NCBI GenBank assembly: GCA_016219275.1
Contig: JACRBM010000040.1
Location: 186,001-250,000, forward strand
Source: Chloroflexota bacterium
GTDB lineage: Bacteria > Chloroflexota > Anaerolineae > UBA4142
Length of the DNA: 64,000 bases
Direction of reading: 5' to 3'
Positions 15,962-23,119 of this stretch are shown here, in pieces (position 1 is the first letter of the stretch; each line of letters begins with the position of its first letter). Made by a program: the position numbers and the translations under genes. The notes beneath the pieces were generated by a model. The model made no database searches and had not been told where the DNA came from. It saw only the letters and a list, made by a program, of their open reading frames with translations.

Positions 15962-18277
15962 ATGAATCAACTCGATTATTTCGTGCCCGACCGCGACCCG
16001 CGCGCGTTCTATCCACTCGCCAGCTACTTGCCGCTCTCCTCCGCGAGCGTCGCGCGCGCCTATATCGAACAGCTCACCGCGCCCGGCGATTTAGTGCTCA
16101 CGCCGTTCGCGTGTTCGCCGACGATTGCGCGCGTCGCGCACGCGCTCAACCGCCGCGTCATCGCGATGGAAGCGAATCCGCTCTGGGCATGGCTCGCGCG
16201 CGCGATGGCAACTTTGCCCGGCGCATCCCAGATTGACGCAGCGCTCGCTCAGCTTGGCGATGCGCGCAAAGACGATACATCGCTCCGCGCGCATCTCAAC
16301 CAACTGTACGCGACGACGTGCGCGGCGTGCAGTCATGCGACGCCGGTCGAATACTTTGTCCACACGCGCGGCGCGGGCATTACGACGCGCCACTATACGT
16401 GCGCGCATTGCGGTGCAACGCGCGACGATCCGCCGGACGAGAGCGACCTGCAACGCGCGTCCGCATTCCAGGCACGCGGCTTGCACTTTCACCTCGCGTT
16501 CGAGCGCGTCGCGCCCGACGATCACGCGCACGACGAACGCATCCGTAAAATGCTCGACGTGTACACGCCGCGCAATCTGTACGCGCTCGTGACGTTGACG
16601 CAAAAAATTGATTCGCTCTTTCACGCAACGCGCGAGCGCGATATTTTGCTCTTGCTCTTGCTCCACTTGCTCGACCGCGGCGCGTCGTTTTACGCCGATG
16701 CGAAACCGGATACGCGCGCCCGACTGACCGCGCACAAACAATTCGTCGAACTCAACCTGTGGCGCGAGATCGAACTCGCCGCGCGCGAACTGGGGCGCGG
16801 CGAAGCGCCGCTCGACCTTGCCGAATCACCCCGCGCCATCGAAGATGCCCAGGTGTTTATCGGGCACGCCAGCGCGCGGTCACTCGCGCGCGCACACACA
16901 CCCGAGTCTGCCGCGCTCGTCATCGGCGCGTTGCCGACGCGGCGCATCGCCGTGTGGACGCTGAGTTACTTGTGGGGCGCGTGGGTCCTGGGTCGCGCGG
17001 CGGCGCAATCGCTCGCGCCGTTTCTCGCGACCGGGAAGGACGCGGCGTGGGAACGCCGCTGGTATTTCGATTCGCTCGCCGGCTCGATGAACGCGCTCGC
17101 CAAACTTGCGCGTGCGGACGCGCACATCGTGTTCGCGTTCAACGAGACCTGGCACGAGGTGATCGAATCGCTTTTGCTCGCGTCCGCCGGCGCGTCGTTC
17201 AATTTGGAAGCCCTGCTCTATCAACCGCGTCTAGGCGAGTTTCCCAAGCGCGAGTTCGACGATGTGCGCGGCGAGTATCGCGTCACATTCACGCGCGGCG
17301 CGCCCAACCTGGGTGAACCGCTCGACGCGCGCGCGCTCGACGCGGCGATTCGCGCAACGACGCTGGACGCAGCGCGCACCGTATTCGCGCGTCGCGCCGA
17401 TCCGCTGACGTTTTCGCATTTGCATCACGCGGCGTATCAACAACTCGCGCGCGCTGGCTTGCTCGCGCAGGCAATGCGAACCAAGTTTCGCACACCGCCC
17501 GGCAAACTCGTGCACGACGCGGTCGTCACCGGGTTGCGCGAAGGATACGCGCACGATTTCGATCACTATCACAGCCAAACGCAATTACTGTGGCTCACGC
17601 ACACACCGACCGCGCCGCCGCTCATCGAACGCGTTGAGGACGCCGTGCGCGAAATTTTGGCGCGCGGCGCACCCGTCGCGTGTGCGGAATTGGAAGACGC
17701 AATCTATCGCGCCTTTCCCGGCGACCTCACGCCGGACGCCGGAATGATCGCGGTGTGTGCGTCGGCGTACGCGGACGTGCGGGAAGGCGCGTGGCATTGG
17801 CGCGGCGATGACGCGACCAAACGCGCGCACGCGCTCGATGTGCTCGCGCGCTTGGGCGAACGATTGGGATACCAGGTACAGGCAGCAGATGGCAGATGGC
17901 AAATGGCGAATGGCAAATCGCAGATTGCAGATGCGCCTAATTCGCAATTTGATTTAATGTGGCTGAAAGACAACGATCTCGCGTGTGGATTCGTGTGGCG
18001 CGCGCGTGCTCAGTTCACCGACCTGGCGCAGGTTCACATCGCGCCCGCGCGCGGGTATGTGGTCGTGCCAGAAACCCAGGTCGCGTTGCTCGGCGCGAAA
18101 ACGCGCTGCTTGCCGCACCGCGCCGATGCGTTCCACGAAGCCGGCTGGCATTTCGTGCGCGTGCCGTTCGCGGCAAAATTGCTCGCCGCGCAACACGTCG
18201 AACCGAGCGACCTCGCGTTGATCGAAGGATTGACGCCCCCCGTCGCGGAACCGCGCGCACAGTTGGAATTGTTGTGA
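15962..18277 (+). CDS. Large DNA-methylase-like protein without a visible catalytic motif
   Basis: 771 residues from the ATG at 15962 (MNQLDYFVPDRDPRAFYPLA). The opening resembles DUF1156-type adenine methylases: GDLVLTPFACSPTIARVAHALNRRVIAMEANPLWAWLA reads as the SAM-binding region. A zinc ribbon (CAAC...CAHC) follows near residues 117-150. Where DPPY would be expected the sequence reads SAALVIGALPTRRIAVWTLSYLWG, so the catalytic tetrapeptide is absent. Residues near 640-665 come from an intergenic-type repeat read in frame (17881-17956). It precedes tRNA-Val. Probably a former methylase or a regulatory relative. Confidence 0.5.
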   Translation: MNQLDYFVPDRDPRAFYPLASYLPLSSASVARAYIEQLTAPGDLVLTPFACSPTIARVAHALNRRVIAMEANPLWAWLARAMATLPGASQIDAALAQLGDARKDDTSLRAHLNQLYATTCAACSHATPVEYFVHTRGAGITTRHYTCAHCGATRDDPPDESDLQRASAFQARGLHFHLAFERVAPDDHAHDERIRKMLDVYTPRNLYALVTLTQKIDSLFHATRERDILLLLLLHLLDRGASFYADAKPDTRARLTAHKQFVELNLWREIELAARELGRGEAPLDLAESPRAIEDAQVFIGHASARSLARAHTPESAALVIGALPTRRIAVWTLSYLWGAWVLGRAAAQSLAPFLATGKDAAWERRWYFDSLAGSMNALAKLARADAHIVFAFNETWHEVIESLLLASAGASFNLEALLYQPRLGEFPKREFDDVRGEYRVTFTRGAPNLGEPLDARALDAAIRATTLDAARTVFARRADPLTFSHLHHAAYQQLARAGLLAQAMRTKFRTPPGKLVHDAVVTGLREGYAHDFDHYHSQTQLLWLTHTPTAPPLIERVEDAVREILARGAPVACAELEDAIYRAFPGDLTPDAGMIAVCASAYADVREGAWHWRGDDATKRAHALDVLARLGERLGYQVQAADGRWQMANGKSQIADAPNSQFDLMWLKDNDLACGFVWRARAQFTDLAQVHIAPARGYVVVPETQVALLGAKTRCLPHRADAFHEAGWHFVRVPFAAKLLAAQHVEPSDLALIEGLTPPVAEPRAQLELL
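17881..17956. repeat. Iterated-word repeat read as protein
   Basis: GGCAGATGGCAAATGGCGAATGGCAAATCG-type words, of the same style as the intergenic repeat at 26350, lie inside the methylase-like gene without breaking its frame. The encoded stretch (GRWQMANGKSQIADAPNSQF) differs in composition from its surroundings. Confidence 0.7.
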
Positions 18278-18283
18278 TTTGAT

Positions 18284-18311
18284 TTGCCAAAAAAATGTTT
18301 CGTGGTATAAT
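18284..18311 (+). promoter_or_regulatory. Promoter of tRNA-Val
   Basis: TTGCCA (18284-18289) and TATAAT (18306-18311) are separated by 16 bases; the tRNA begins 13 bases after the -10 box. It may also feed the T-box leader downstream, since no separate promoter is evident there. Confidence 0.8.
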
Positions 18312-18323
18312 GCCGACACGTTC

Positions 18324-18401
18324 GGGCGGTTAGCTCAGTTTGGTTAGAGCGCAGCGTTGACATCGCTGAGGTCATAGGTTCGATCCCTATACCGCCCACC
18401 A
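18324..18401 (+). tRNA. tRNA-Val (anticodon GAC)
   Basis: A cloverleaf can be drawn by hand: acceptor GGGCGGT/ACCGCCC, D stem GCTC/GAGC, anticodon stem CAGCG/CGCTG with loop TTGACAT (anticodon GAC at 18359-18361), and a T arm ATAGG TTCGATC CCTAT. The CCA end is encoded (18399-18401). Confidence 0.97.
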
Positions 18402-18409
18402 ATTAGTGA

Positions 18410-18636
18410 ATAGCCGGCAAAGACCAAGACGAGTAGTCGAAAGCGCGGTCACAGGGAGATTGGATCATTGACTGTGAATCCAATCGGCGAGCGTTCGACG
18501 AAAACCCCTTGCGAGCCAATCGGGTTGCTCCGTTATCGGCAGAACAAGTGTGTGCACGCTCAATGACGCGCGCGTGCAAAACTGGGTGGAACCACGGGAA
18601 ACTCTCTCGTCCCAATGAGGATGTGAGAGTTTTTTT
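18410..18636 (+). promoter_or_regulatory. T-box leader with threonine specifier upstream of lysC
   Basis: This RNA senses uncharged tRNA and switches between antitermination and termination. Visible parts: the Stem I segment AGACGAGTAGTC, the specifier loop with GACGAAAACC where alignment to B. subtilis glyQS puts the specifier at 18504-18506 (ACC, Thr), the T-box GGGTGGAACCACGGG at 18584-18598, and a terminator. Stem I pairings GTCGAA/TTCGAC and GCAA/TTGC support the fold. I infer that lysC is expressed when threonine is scarce. AAC (Asn) is the alternative reading if the specifier is shifted by one base. Confidence 0.88.
18599..18636 (+). terminator. T-box terminator
   Basis: AAACTCTC pairs with GAGAGTTT, and inside it CGTCC pairs with GGATG around CAATGA; seven T residues follow. 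It competes with the antiterminator that includes the T-box sequence just upstream. Confidence 0.88.
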
Positions 18637-18653
18637 GTTTTCCCTATCTCGCA

Positions 18654-18715
18654 GTTCCCTTATTTCCTTCAGTTCCCTCGGACGGAAACAAGGGAACTGA
18701 AGGAAATGAGGGAAC
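18654..18715. repeat. Iterated-word hairpin (GTTCCCTTATTTCCTTCA)
   Basis: Two 25-base arms that pair with one mismatch, made of AAGGGAACTGAAGGAAATGAGG words, fill the space between the T-box terminator and the lysC ribosome site. The same word family recurs at 53205 and 56156. Confidence 0.85.
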
Positions 18716-18728
18716 GCGAGGAGGTAAC

Positions 18729-20132
18729 ATGCGTCTCGTAATGAAATTTGGCGGCACGTCCGTCGGCGATGGCAAACGCATCAAGAACGTCGCGGAACTC
18801 GTGCACGGATATGCGACCCAGGGCCACGCGATTGTGGTGGCAACGAGCGCGATGAGCAAAGTGACCGACACACTGATCGCCGCGGCGCGCAGAGCGGCGC
18901 AGGGCGACGACCCAGGTTATCGCGCGGCGGAGCAAACGTTGCGCGCGATGCACCTCGCCGCGATTGACGACGCGGTACGCGATACATTCGTCCGCGCGGC
19001 GTTGCGCGATCAGGTCGCGCATCGGCTCGATGGCTTGCTCGCCTTGTGCAACAGCATTCACATCCTAGGCGAACTCACGCCGCGCGCGCTCGACGCGATT
19101 GCATCGCTGGGTGAACGGCTCATCCTGCCGATTCTCGCGCAGGCGTTACGCGAGAGCGGGGCGCGCGCGGAACCGATTGAAGCGACCGAGCTGGTCGTCA
19201 CCGACGACAATTTCACATGCGCCGAACCATTGATAGACGCGACGCGCGAAAAATCGCGCGCGCGTTTGTTGCCACTCCTCGCCGCGGGCGTGATTCCGGT
19301 CGCAACCGGTTTTCTCGGCGCGACGCGCGATGGCATCGTCACGACGCTGGGGCGCGGCGGCAGCGATTACACCGGCACGATCCTGGGCGCGGCGCTCGAC
19401 GCGGACGAAGTATGGATTTGGACCGACGTGAACGGCGTGATGACCGCCGACCCGCGCGTCGTGCCGAACGCGCAGACGATTGACGAAATCGCGTACGCCG
19501 AAGCCGCCGAACTCTCGTACTTTGGCGCGAAGGTGATTCATCCGAAAACCATCGTGCCCGTCGCCGAGCGCGACATTCCGGTGCTGATTCTCAACACGTT
19601 CAACCCAACGCATCCTGGGACGCGCATCGTGCGCGCGCCGCGCAGTGATAGTCGTACCGTCAAAGCGATCACGGCAATTCGCAAACTCAGTCTCATCACG
19701 GTTGAAGGGCGCGGGATGCAAGGCGTGCCCGGCGTCGCCGCCAAAGTTTTTTCGGCGGTCGCGCGCGAGAGCATCAGCGTGCTGATGATTTCGCAATCGT
19801 CGTCCGAACAAAATATTTGCTTCATCATCGAAGCGGACGCGACCGCGCGCGCGACGGCGGCGCTCGAAAAAGAATTCGAACTGGAACGATTGCGTCACAA
19901 CATTGACCGCATCTCCGCTCAAGAAAAAATCGCGATCATCGCGATCGTCGGCGCGGGAATGAAGAACACCCCTGGCATCGCGGCAAAGGTGTTCGGCGCG
20001 CTGGGCGAACATCAGATGAATATCATATCCATCGCGCAAGGTTCGTCCGAGTACAACTTGTCCGTCGTCGTCGAAGAACAAGATGCGGACGCGGCGGTGA
20101 AAGCAATTCATAGTAGTTTTTTAGTGCAATAG
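18729..20132 (+). CDS. lysC: Aspartate kinase
   Basis: Phosphorylates aspartate, the first step toward lysine, methionine and threonine. The 467 residues start MRLVMKFGGTSVGDGKRIKNV, the nucleotide-binding KFGGTSV motif. The catalytic domain continues through GRGGSDYTGTILGAALDADEVWIWTDV. Two ACT domains at the C-terminus (SLITVEGRGMQGVPGVAAKVF and IAIVGAGMKNTPGIAAKVF) bind the feedback amino acid. The ATG follows GAGGAGG. Expression is very probably set by the T-box leader upstream. asd follows after a hairpin repeat. Confidence 0.97.
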   Translation: MRLVMKFGGTSVGDGKRIKNVAELVHGYATQGHAIVVATSAMSKVTDTLIAAARRAAQGDDPGYRAAEQTLRAMHLAAIDDAVRDTFVRAALRDQVAHRLDGLLALCNSIHILGELTPRALDAIASLGERLILPILAQALRESGARAEPIEATELVVTDDNFTCAEPLIDATREKSRARLLPLLAAGVIPVATGFLGATRDGIVTTLGRGGSDYTGTILGAALDADEVWIWTDVNGVMTADPRVVPNAQTIDEIAYAEAAELSYFGAKVIHPKTIVPVAERDIPVLILNTFNPTHPGTRIVRAPRSDSRTVKAITAIRKLSLITVEGRGMQGVPGVAAKVFSAVARESISVLMISQSSSEQNICFIIEADATARATAALEKEFELERLRHNIDRISAQEKIAIIAIVGAGMKNTPGIAAKVFGALGEHQMNIISIAQGSSEYNLSVVVEEQDADAAVKAIHSSFLVQ

Positions 20133-20208
20133 TACGATAGTGCGATAGTGCGATAGTCGTGCTGATGGCGAGAACTAACGCACTATTGAACTATCGCACT
20201 AGCGCACT
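20131..20208. repeat. Iterated-word hairpin (AGTGCGAT)
   Basis: The left arm iterates AGTGCGAT or close variants three times; the right arm carries CGCACTA/ACTATCGCACTA complements. It overlaps the last base pair of lysC and ends just before the asd ribosome site, so it could modulate expression between the two genes. Confidence 0.8.
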
Positions 20209-20219
20209 TGGAGGTAACC

Positions 20220-21260
20220 ATGTCAAAATTCCCAGTTGCAGTACTTGGCGCAACCGGTCTAGTCGGTCAACGTTTGATTCAATTGCTCGACAATCATCCC
20301 TGGTTCGAAATCAGCGCGCTCGCGGCGAGCGATAATTCTGCCGGAAAAAAATATGCGGACGCGGTCAAGTGGCAATTGCCGACGCCGATTCCCGATGTCG
20401 TGCGCGCGCTGGTCGTCCAGCCGTGCGAACCGCCGATGGACGCGGCAATCGTTTTCTCCGCGTTGCCGAGCGATGTGGCGAGCACGATTGAAGATAATTT
20501 TGCGGACGCGGGTTATCTCATTTCGAGCAACGCGTCGCCGCACCGCATGGACGCGGACGTGCCGCTCGTGATTCCCGAAGTGAACCCAGGTCATCTCAAT
20601 CTGGTGCGCGTGCAACGCGCGCGACGAAAAGGCGCGATCATCTGCAATCCCAACTGCTCGACGATTCACATCACGCTCGCGCTCAAGCCGCTCGACGACG
20701 CGTTCGGTCTGCGCCGCGTCGTCGTCACGACGATGCAAGCGTTGAGCGGTGCGGGTTATCCCGGCGTGCCCTCGCTCGATATTCTCGATAACGTGATTCC
20801 ATACATCGGCGGCGAAGAGAAAAAGTTGGAAGCGGAACCATTGAAGATTCTGGGCAAACTCGAAGGCAACCGCGTATCCAACGCCGACATTCGCATCAGT
20901 GCGAGTTGCAATCGTGTCGCCACCTGGGATGGACATTTGGAAGCCGCGTCCGTCGAATTTTTGACCAAACCGACACTTGACCAAGTGCGTAACGCGATGA
21001 TACAATTCACCAGTGAGCCGCAAGCGTTAAAACTGCCGACCGCACCGGAACATCCGATTGTCGTGCGCGACGAACCCGATCGTCCGCAGCCGCGTTTGGA
21101 TCGCGATGAAGGACGCGGCATGTCGTCGGTCGTCGGGCGCATTCGCGAGTGCAACGTGCTCGATTACAAATTTCTCGTGCTCGGGCACAACACGATTCGC
21201 GGCGCGGCGGGGGGCACACTGTTGAATGCGGAATTGTTGGTCGCAAAAAAGTTCATATAG
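20220..21260 (+). CDS. asd: Aspartate-semialdehyde dehydrogenase
   Basis: Reduces aspartyl phosphate to the semialdehyde with NADPH. 346 residues with the Rossmann start VAVLGATGLVGQRLIQLL, the nucleophile in ICNPNCSTIHI, and GGEEKKLEAEPLKILG plus ISASCNRVATWDGH typical of the archaeal/fungal-like branch. The ATG at 20220 has GGAGG six bases upstream, so the TTG further upstream is rejected. It follows lysC and probably shares the T-box controlled transcript through the hairpin repeat. Confidence 0.95.
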   Translation: MSKFPVAVLGATGLVGQRLIQLLDNHPWFEISALAASDNSAGKKYADAVKWQLPTPIPDVVRALVVQPCEPPMDAAIVFSALPSDVASTIEDNFADAGYLISSNASPHRMDADVPLVIPEVNPGHLNLVRVQRARRKGAIICNPNCSTIHITLALKPLDDAFGLRRVVVTTMQALSGAGYPGVPSLDILDNVIPYIGGEEKKLEAEPLKILGKLEGNRVSNADIRISASCNRVATWDGHLEAASVEFLTKPTLDQVRNAMIQFTSEPQALKLPTAPEHPIVVRDEPDRPQPRLDRDEGRGMSSVVGRIRECNVLDYKFLVLGHNTIRGAAGGTLLNAELLVAKKFI

Positions 21261-21262
21261 AA

Positions 21263-21343
21263 GTTGGCGGTTGGAAGTTGGAAATTGGAGGTTGGATACC
21301 TGCAACTACCATCTAATTTCCAATTTCCAACCTCTAACCTCCA
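21263..21343. repeat. Iterated-word hairpin (GGTTGGAAGTT)
   Basis: Left arm words GGCGGTTGGAAGTTGGAAATTGG; right arm AATTTCCAATTTCCAACCTCTAACC. It fills the space between asd and the next gene up to its ribosome site. Confidence 0.82.
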
Positions 21344-21361
21344 AATTTGAAAGGAGCAAGA

Positions 21362-22027
21362 GTGGCAACGATTGACGTTTATCATTACGCACGCGCTGAA
21401 GACCTGGACGCGATTTCGGACGAGGGCTTGAAACCAGGTGCGCGCTCGATCATCATCAACTCGCCGTTGCGCGAGAAATCGGTGTTCGGTTGGTTCTCGC
21501 CGGACTTTGACGTGATGGGTTACAACGAAAATCCCAAGTACGTTTGCTTGCGCGCCAAAGTGGACGTGGCGCGCTGTCGCGTCGCGCCGATGGAATTTGC
21601 GATGGCGGCTTACGTCAATCACATCGGACGCGGGCAACCCAAGAACGCGCCCGTCGCCGAACAGCTCGTCGCGGCGTACGAAAAACTCGCCGTGCCATAC
21701 GATCAACATAACTTTGGCATGTTCCGCGCGCCGGAAATCCTGGTCGAAGGCGAAATCAGCGCGGATGATATCGCGGTCGTGAAATCGCCGGAGATCGGCA
21801 CGCGCGGCGAAGAGAATCGCCGCGTGTACGCCGGACGCTGGGCGGAACATCTCATTCGTTTGCTCTCGGTCTCGCGCACCTTGATGCAGTTGGGCGAGTT
21901 GACCGAAGCGGTCGCGAATCGCGGACTCGCGGTGCGCGTGGCGAAACACGACGACGCGACCGCGTACCTCGAAACGTACATGCTTGTGGAGACGAGTGAT
22001 TTCTTTACGGTGGAGAAAGAGGATTGA
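21362..22027 (+). CDS. Uncharacterised protein with an ART-like opening motif
   Basis: 221 residues from a GTG at 21362 preceded by AAAGGAG. The N-terminus DVYHYARAEDLDAISDEGLKPG resembles the first strand-helix of ADP-ribosyltransferase-fold proteins (H-Y/F-T-x(5-7)-I-x(3)-GL) such as RNA 2'-phosphotransferase and DarT. VFGWFSPDFDVMGYNENPKYVCLRAKV would be the next strands. No RNA- or DNA-modifying role is proven, and the catalytic residues cannot be assigned. The rest is helical. The link to an ART fold is my inference. Confidence 0.5.
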   Translation: MATIDVYHYARAEDLDAISDEGLKPGARSIIINSPLREKSVFGWFSPDFDVMGYNENPKYVCLRAKVDVARCRVAPMEFAMAAYVNHIGRGQPKNAPVAEQLVAAYEKLAVPYDQHNFGMFRAPEILVEGEISADDIAVVKSPEIGTRGEENRRVYAGRWAEHLIRLLSVSRTLMQLGELTEAVANRGLAVRVAKHDDATAYLETYMLVETSDFFTVEKED

Positions 22028-22028
22028 G

Positions 22029-22490
22029 TTAGCGCAGCCACGCGAGAATTTGCTCAAGCCAATCCGGTTGGGCTTGGCGCGCCGGTGGCTCGGAACCTGG
22101 GGGATAACGTTCGGCGTACTCGGCATTGCGCGGGTCAACGAGCGGACTGGTGACGGGCACACCGGCGCGCAAGAGCAGGTACTCTGCCCACACGACTTGG
22201 CGGCGCTTGACGCAAAAATATAGATCGTCGCCGGCAATGCCGCGATCCCAGACCTTGACGCCGTGGCGCGCTAACAGTCGCTCGATATCCATCCCGCTCC
22301 AATGCGACCCGCGCGCGACGCGAATCGTCGGCGCGTTTTCGGAGAATACGCACGCGGAAAATTCAGAGAGCACGCCGGCAAATCCATCGCGGCGAAACGC
22401 GCCAACCCAGTCCGCGTTGATGAACGTCGAGAGTGCGCCCTCGACCCGCTCAATCGGATCAATGTACGCCGGAAGATCGAACCAGTTCAA
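22029..22490 (-). CDS. Hypothetical protein
   Basis: 153 residues, convergent with the gene on its left (one base between the stops). The middle, MDIERLLARHGVKVWDRGIAGDDLYFCVKRRQVVWAEYLLLRAGVPV, is the most family-like part and looks like an alpha/beta mini-domain. The C-terminus is Pro-rich and ends WLEQILAWLR. I do not recognise it and see no enzyme motif or membrane segment. Confidence 0.55.
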   Translation of the reverse strand: MNWFDLPAYIDPIERVEGALSTFINADWVGAFRRDGFAGVLSEFSACVFSENAPTIRVARGSHWSGMDIERLLARHGVKVWDRGIAGDDLYFCVKRRQVVWAEYLLLRAGVPVTSPLVDPRNAEYAERYPPGSEPPARQAQPDWLEQILAWLR

Positions 22491-22601
22491 TTTTCAAACC
22501 GCCTAAATAAGACATTTGTTCTATTATAAAACACAAATCTAATTTTGCCAAATCTGCGCGTGACTTGGTCCCTGGTTACTTTCAGCGTCGAGGTCACCCG
22601 T

Positions 22602-23012
22602 ATGCTCAATCTATTGCGTTCGATCGTGTTCTTGATTCTGGGCACTGCCTTTGTTTTCATCGTAATCAACCTGTTGGGTTATCGCGTCGAAATGCTCTCC
22701 TTCATCGGAGGGCTGGTAGCCGCCGCGATTATGGGCTTGCTGAGTTTCCGCGTGAATGAGTGGTGGGGTACCGTTACGCGACCGTACAAGCCGCAGACCG
22801 TTCGTTTGGAAACACGCGAGACGCCGGCACAGATTACTGGCGCGGCAACTCGCGCACGATTGCTCTCTGGGATTATTTTTGCGGTACTTGGACTAACCGT
22901 ATTACTAGGATTGTTTTTGAACGGATGGAAAATTTCGCCGTTGTTCTGGGGAGCCGCGACAGTGCTAACGTTTGCAATCGGATTTTTGCTCCCGCTGTTG
23001 TTTGCAAAATGA
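22602..23012 (+). CDS. Small four-helix membrane protein
   Basis: 136 residues from ATG 22602 (GAGGT upstream). Two hydrophobic segments lie at the N-terminus (LLRSIVFLILGTAFVFIVINLLG and MLSFIGGLVAAAIMGLLSF), then a polar loop of about 35 residues, and two more helices (LLSGIIFAVLGLTVLLGLFL and PLFWGAATVLTFAIGFLLPLLF). No functional motif. It precedes the thrS leader but a role there is not implied. Confidence 0.6.
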   Translation: MLNLLRSIVFLILGTAFVFIVINLLGYRVEMLSFIGGLVAAAIMGLLSFRVNEWWGTVTRPYKPQTVRLETRETPAQITGAATRARLLSGIIFAVLGLTVLLGLFLNGWKISPLFWGAATVLTFAIGFLLPLLFAK

Positions 23013-23030
23013 ATTTATCTTTTTATCAAA

Positions 23031-23113
23031 GGAGGTGGTTGCCGTGACTGGCGATGACACTGATACCACGCGCCTCGAAAAAAATCACAACCACCTCTGG
23101 GTGGTGAATGGAG
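23031..23113 (+). promoter_or_regulatory. thrS leader with mutually exclusive hairpins
   Basis: Arm A (23032-23041, GAGGTGGTTG) pairs perfectly over 10 bases with arm B (23088-23097). Arm B can instead pair with arm C (ACCACC 23090-23095 with GGTGGT 23100-23105). Arm A contains the strong ribosome site of a small ORF, and arm C lies next to the thrS ribosome site. The layout fits translational attenuation; this is inference from sequence. Confidence 0.55.
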
Positions 23114-23118
23114 ACTAG
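23044..23118 (+). CDS. Candidate Thr-rich leader peptide upstream of thrS
   Basis: A GTG-started frame of 24 codons with a near-perfect ribosome site (AAAGGAGGTGG, spacing about 4-6). The peptide reads MTGDDTDTTRLEKNHNHLWVVNGD, with four Thr codons (ACT, ACT, ACC, ACG) among the first nine. The stop TAG ends one base before the ATG of thrS at 23120. Ribosome stalling at Thr codons when charged tRNA-Thr is low could alter the A:B / B:C hairpins. Too short to be supported by homology. Confidence 0.45.
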   Translation: MTGDDTDTTRLEKNHNHLWVVNGD

Positions 23119-23119
23119 A

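Noticed and set aside
18324-18506. Valine specificity of the T-box because tRNA-Val is adjacent
   Set aside because: The specifier position by alignment to glyQS is ACC; no GTN triplet sits there. Adjacency to tRNA-Val appears incidental.
20131-20208. CRISPR-like array from iterated words
   Set aside because: Words are only 7-12 bases, inverted between arms and without unique spacers; no cas genes are present. The same applies to the other iterated-word hairpins.
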